NCBI GenBank assembly: GCA_008012115.1
Contig: SSEB01000016.1
Coordinates: 45,738-109,737 of the forward strand
From: Nevskiaceae bacterium
GTDB lineage: Bacteria; Pseudomonadota; Gammaproteobacteria; Nevskiales; Nevskiaceae
Direction: 5' to 3'
DNA length: 64,000 nucleotides
The notes beneath the pieces were generated by a model. That model was given only the letters and a program-made list of their open reading frames with translations, was not told the DNA's origin and ran no database searches. The position numbers and the translations under genes were made by a program. Shown in pieces: positions 61,602 through 64,000 of this stretch. The number at the start of each line of letters is the position of its first letter. Positions within the stretch are counted from its first letter, which is position 1.

Positions 61602-62277
61602 CGGGCGCGGGATCAGTGGCCGGCGTGCGCAGGCTGATCACCGGCCAGCCGCGGCGTTCGGCCTCGGCTTGCAGCACCTCGTCGGGATCCACCGCCACCG
61701 GCGCGTCGGCCTGCAACAGCAGCGGCAGATCGTTGCGGGAATCGCTGTAGAACGCCGTGTGGGCATAGCGCTGCGACTGCCCGGCGCGCCAGAGATTCAG
61801 GCGCTGCACCTTGCCGTCCTGGAAATTCGGGATGCCGTCGATGCGGCCGGTATAGCGGCCGTCGACCATCTCCGGATCGGTGGCGATGAGATCGTCCACG
61901 CCCAGCAGCGCCGCGATCGGCTCGGTGATGAAGCGGTTGGTCGCGGTCATGATCAGCAGGCGGTCGCCCTGGGCGCGGTGGCGTTCCAGCAGCGCCGGTG
62001 TGCCGGCGGCGACAATGGGTTCGATCTTGTCGCGCACGAATTGCCGGCGCCAGGCGTGGAGCTGTTCAGGCGGATGCTGCGTCAGCGGTTGCATGCTGAA
62101 CGCGCAGAACTCGTGGATATCGAGCGTGCCGGCCTTGTACTGCTCGTAGTAGCGGCGGTTTTCGCGCTCATACCAGGGGCCGTCGACCAGCCCCTGCTCG
62201 ACCAGGAACTGGCCCCAGAGATAGTCGCTGTCCCCGGCGAGCAGGGTGTTGTCGAGGTCGAAGATGGCGAGGCGCAT
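61594..62277 (-). CDS. HAD-IB phosphatase (SerB/HisN-like)
   Basis: 227 residues from ATG 62277; the upstream in-frame ATG 62388 would add a basic, non-conserved 37 residues. Motif I is FDLDNTLL (6-13), motif II TAT in [10 protein letters not shown], motif III Lys in FQDGKVQRL, and motif [13 protein letters not shown]. It belongs to the HAD-IB group of small-molecule phosphatases; the substrate is not clear. It is divergent from rppH. Confidence 0.9.
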   Translation of the reverse strand: MRLAIFDLDNTLLAGDSDYLWGQFLVEQGLVDGPWYERENRRYYEQYKAGTLDIHEFCAFSMQPLTQHPPEQLHAWRRQFVRDKIEPIVAAGTPALLERHRAQGDRLLIMTATNRFITEPIAALLGVDDLIATDPEMVDGRYTGRIDGIPNFQDGKVQRLNLWRAGQSQRYAHTAFYSDSRNDLPLLLQADAPVAVDPDEVLQAEAERRGWPVISLRTPATDPAPAT

Positions 62278-62409
62278 GCGGGATTTCGGACGGAATTTCT
62301 CAGGCCGTTGACCGGCCGGCGTCGCGGACGGGGCGTCCGGAGCCGCAAGTTTGCCGCGTCGCGTGCGCTTGTGGAAGAATCGAAACAAACATTCTTACCC
62401 TGCAAGCAA

Positions 62410-62907
62410 GTGATTGACCGGGATGGTTACCGCCCGAACGTGGGCATCATCCTCGTGAGCGGCGGCGGTCAGGTGCTCTGGGCCAAACGCATCGGCCAAG
62501 AGGCCTGGCAGTTTCCCCAGGGCGGCATCAAGCGCGGCGAAACGCCCGAGGATGCGCTGTTCCGCGAGCTCAACGAGGAACTGGGACTGGGGCGCGAACA
62601 CGTCGAGATCATCGGCGTGACGCGGCGCTGGCTGCGTTATCAACTGCCCGAGCGCTATATCCGCCGGCGTCGCGGGCGCGTGTGCATCGGCCAGAAGCAG
62701 AAATGGTTCGCGCTACGCCTGGTCGCGGCGGAATCGCTGGTGCGCTTCGACGCCACCGCCGACCCGGAATTCGACGGCTGGCGCTGGGTGGACTACTGGC
62801 ACCCGCTGCGCGAGGTGGTTGAATTCAAGCGCGAGGTCTACGACCTTGCGCTCGATGAACTGGCGCCGCTAATCGGCGCGGAACCACGTTCGCCGTCAGC
62901 CCTCTAA
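62410..62907 (+). CDS. rppH: RNA pyrophosphohydrolase
   Basis: 165 residues from GTG 62410, chosen because the product then starts [15 protein letters not shown], matching the RppH N-terminus. The Nudix box is intact (G-x5-E-x7-R-E-x2-E-E-x-G around residues 37-59), and [10 protein letters not shown] and [11 protein letters not shown] are RppH hallmarks. It removes pyrophosphate from 5' triphosphate mRNA and starts decay. Followed after 6 bases by a lipoprotein gene. Confidence 0.95.
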   Translation: MIDRDGYRPNVGIILVSGGGQVLWAKRIGQEAWQFPQGGIKRGETPEDALFRELNEELGLGREHVEIIGVTRRWLRYQLPERYIRRRRGRVCIGQKQKWFALRLVAAESLVRFDATADPEFDGWRWVDYWHPLREVVEFKREVYDLALDELAPLIGAEPRSPSAL

Positions 62908-62913
62908 GCGCGC

Positions 62914-63486
62914 ATGAGTGTCCGGCATGTCTGGGCATGCCTCTGGGTGACGATGCTGGCCGGCTGCGCCACGCTTTCCGAACAGCAGTGCCGCAAGGCC
63001 GACTGGGACGGCATCGGTCTGCAGGACGGTCGCCGTGGCTATCCGCCGGCGCGGATCGTCGAACACCAGAAGGCCTGCGCCCCTTACCAAATCGAGCCCG
63101 ACTGGGCGGCCTACGAGAGCGCGCGGGCCCGCGGCGTCACGCGCTACTGCCGCGCCAGCGTCGGTTTCGAGGAGGGACGACGCGGACGCGGCTACTGGAA
63201 CGTCTGTCCCTTCGGCAGCGGCGAGCGGTTCCTGTCGGGATACCGCCGCGGCTACGATCTTTACCGCGTACGCAACGATCTCGACGAGGCCGATCGCCGC
63301 ATCTTCAACATTGAGCGGCTGGCGGTGGCCCCCTACCTGGACGCTGACCAGCGCTCGGCTTACCAGTCGCAACTGCTGGCGCTCTACGTCTTGCGCGCAT
63401 CGATGGAAGATCTGGCCTGGCGCATGGAAAGCGCCTGGGACCAGGGCAAGCCGGCACCGGATTACTCGGCGCCCAGTTTTCCCTGA
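62914..63486 (+). CDS. DUF2799-like lipoprotein
   Basis: 190 residues. Lipoprotein signal CLWVTMLAGCATL with lipobox LAGC. The mature part shows the repeated pattern of DUF2799 proteins: ADWDGIGLQDGRRGYP, then FEEGRRGRGYW and SGYRRGYDLYR. It has a C-terminal alpha-helical part without known motif. It is probably co-transcribed with rppH and ends at the terminator at 63496. Confidence 0.83.
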   Translation: MSVRHVWACLWVTMLAGCATLSEQQCRKADWDGIGLQDGRRGYPPARIVEHQKACAPYQIEPDWAAYESARARGVTRYCRASVGFEEGRRGRGYWNVCPFGSGERFLSGYRRGYDLYRVRNDLDEADRRIFNIERLAVAPYLDADQRSAYQSQLLALYVLRASMEDLAWRMESAWDQGKPAPDYSAPSFP

Positions 63487-63495
63487 CGCGCCAAG

Positions 63496-63523
63496 AAAAA
63501 GGCCCCGCACGCGGGGTCTTTTT
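63496..63523 (+). terminator. Terminator after the DUF2799-like gene
   Basis: AAAAAGGCCCCGC, loop AC, GCGGGGTCTTTTT. Strong stem of six GC pairs and a T-tract (63519-63523), and A-rich on the other side, so it is bidirectional. Confidence 0.9.
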
Positions 63524-63604
63524 GCACGGAAGCGGGCCCGAGCCAGAGGCTCGGGCGTTCGTCGGGCAAGGCGTGCGATTGACGCACGCCTTGAACTCCC
63601 CGAC

Positions 63605-63797
63605 TCACTCGTCGAGGAACGAGCGCAGGTAGTTGGCGCGGCTCGGGTGACGCAGCTTGCGCAGCGCCTTGGCCTCGATTTGGCGGATGCGTTCGCGGGT
63701 GACGTCGAACTGCTTGCCGACCTCTTCCAGCGTGTGGTCGCTATACAAATGTGCACATGTCGATGCCGAAGCGCATGCGCAGCGCCTCGATCAGCAG
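63605..63797 (-). pseudogene. RpoD-type sigma factor 3' fragment, left copy
   Basis: The minus strand encodes sigma70 region 4.2 ending [11 protein letters not shown] and stop at 63605, with [18 protein letters not shown] before it and LRMRFGIDM upstream of that. Between GIDM and DHTLEE the expected two residues are replaced by TGCACATTTGTATAGC, which shifts the frame by +1 and places an in-frame TAG. Upstream of LRMRFG the sequence LLIEA replaces the usual PREAKV. It cannot encode a functional C-terminus as it stands. Confidence 0.85.
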
Positions 63798-63807
63798 AGA
63801 GCGCCTC
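63798..63807. other. 10-bp spacer between the sigma fragments
   Basis: AGAGCGCCTC separates the two 193-bp fragment copies, giving a period of 203 bp. Confidence 0.6.
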
Positions 63808-64000
63808 TCACTCGTCGAGGAAGCTGCGCAGGTAGTTGGCGCGACTCGGATGGCGCAGCTTGCGCAGTGCCTTGGCCTCGATTTGGCGGATGCGTTCGCG
63901 GGTGACGTCGAACTGCTTGCCGACCTCTTCCAGCGTGTGGTCGCTATACAAATGTGCACATGTCGATGCCGAAGCGCATGCGCAGCGCCTCGATCAGCAG
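63808..64000 (-). pseudogene. RpoD-type sigma factor 3' fragment, right copy, cut by the window
   Basis: Same content as the left copy: region 4.2 ending [11 protein letters not shown] with stop at 63808, and the same 16-base disruption between GIDM and DHTLEE. The two copies differ by several substitutions near the stop codon but are identical from about 63873 onwards. The window ends here, so it is unknown whether an intact rpoD or more repeats follow. Confidence 0.8.

Overview
The window reads as chromosome of a GC-rich gammaproteobacterium. The evidence is a fused nuoCD in a complete 13-gene NADH dehydrogenase operon, mdtABC-type RND genes, RppH, MnmG and RF3. A Nevskiales/Xanthomonadales-like background is plausible, but the sequence alone does not settle it. 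Most genes are housekeeping genes with high-GC codon use. Two short stretches (about 12.96-14.5 kb and 14.9-16.7 kb) are visibly less GC-rich and look acquired.

Layout. 0-4.4 kb: a tRNA(CAU), then a copper-RiPP (HvfABCX-type) locus with two Cys-repeat precursor genes, an AraC regulator, a DoxX-like protein, an MNIO maturase and its partner. 4.5-13 kb: a GAF-GGDEF cyclase, prfC, an M28-like lipoprotein peptidase, an MFS exporter and a GH31 lipoprotein. 13-19.6 kb: a mosaic region with two unknown genes, a broken copy of the MATE 3' end, a divergent AraC/SDR pair, a cytochrome b plus eight-haem cytochrome c pair, and the full MATE gene. 19.6-31 kb: an SCP2-like protein, a SIR2-domain gene and an mdtA-mdtB-mdtC-outer-membrane-factor operon. 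31-42.5 kb: acylphosphatase, acyl-ACP desaturase, folE, an orphan ParB, a YgjP-like protease, mnmG, a zinc protease/RimK/M14 trio and others. 42.5-57.3 kb: nuoA-N. 57.5-63.5 kb: an M2 dipeptidase, a cNMP-binding patatin, a HAD phosphatase, rppH and a DUF2799-like lipoprotein. 63.6-64 kb: two tandem, frame-broken fragments of the 3' end of an rpoD-type sigma factor gene.

The main discovery candidate is a dispersed intergenic element found eight times (203-316, 9011-9124, 20228-20340, 21615-21728, 31799-31912, 39761-39874, 57274-57387, 59651-59764). Every copy is 114 bp (one is 113) and has the same layout: a 10-bp end, a 24-bp GC-rich arm, a 46-bp AT-rich core bounded by GTT and AAC/CAC, a 24-bp arm, and a 10-bp inverted end. 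The eight bases CACCCGCT / AGCGGGTG are identical at all sixteen ends, while arms and cores vary widely. Two near-identical copies bracket the SIR2 gene and differ by a compensatory base-pair change in the core hairpin. I do not recognise this family among ERIC, REP, NEMIS/Correia or attC elements.

Gene cooperation: the Hvf locus probably makes a modified Cys peptide for copper handling; mdtABC plus the outer-membrane factor form a tripartite efflux pump; nuoA-N encode complex I; the RimK trio probably adds and trims amino-acid tails on a protein; and the cytochrome pair probably carries electrons from the quinone pool to the periplasm.
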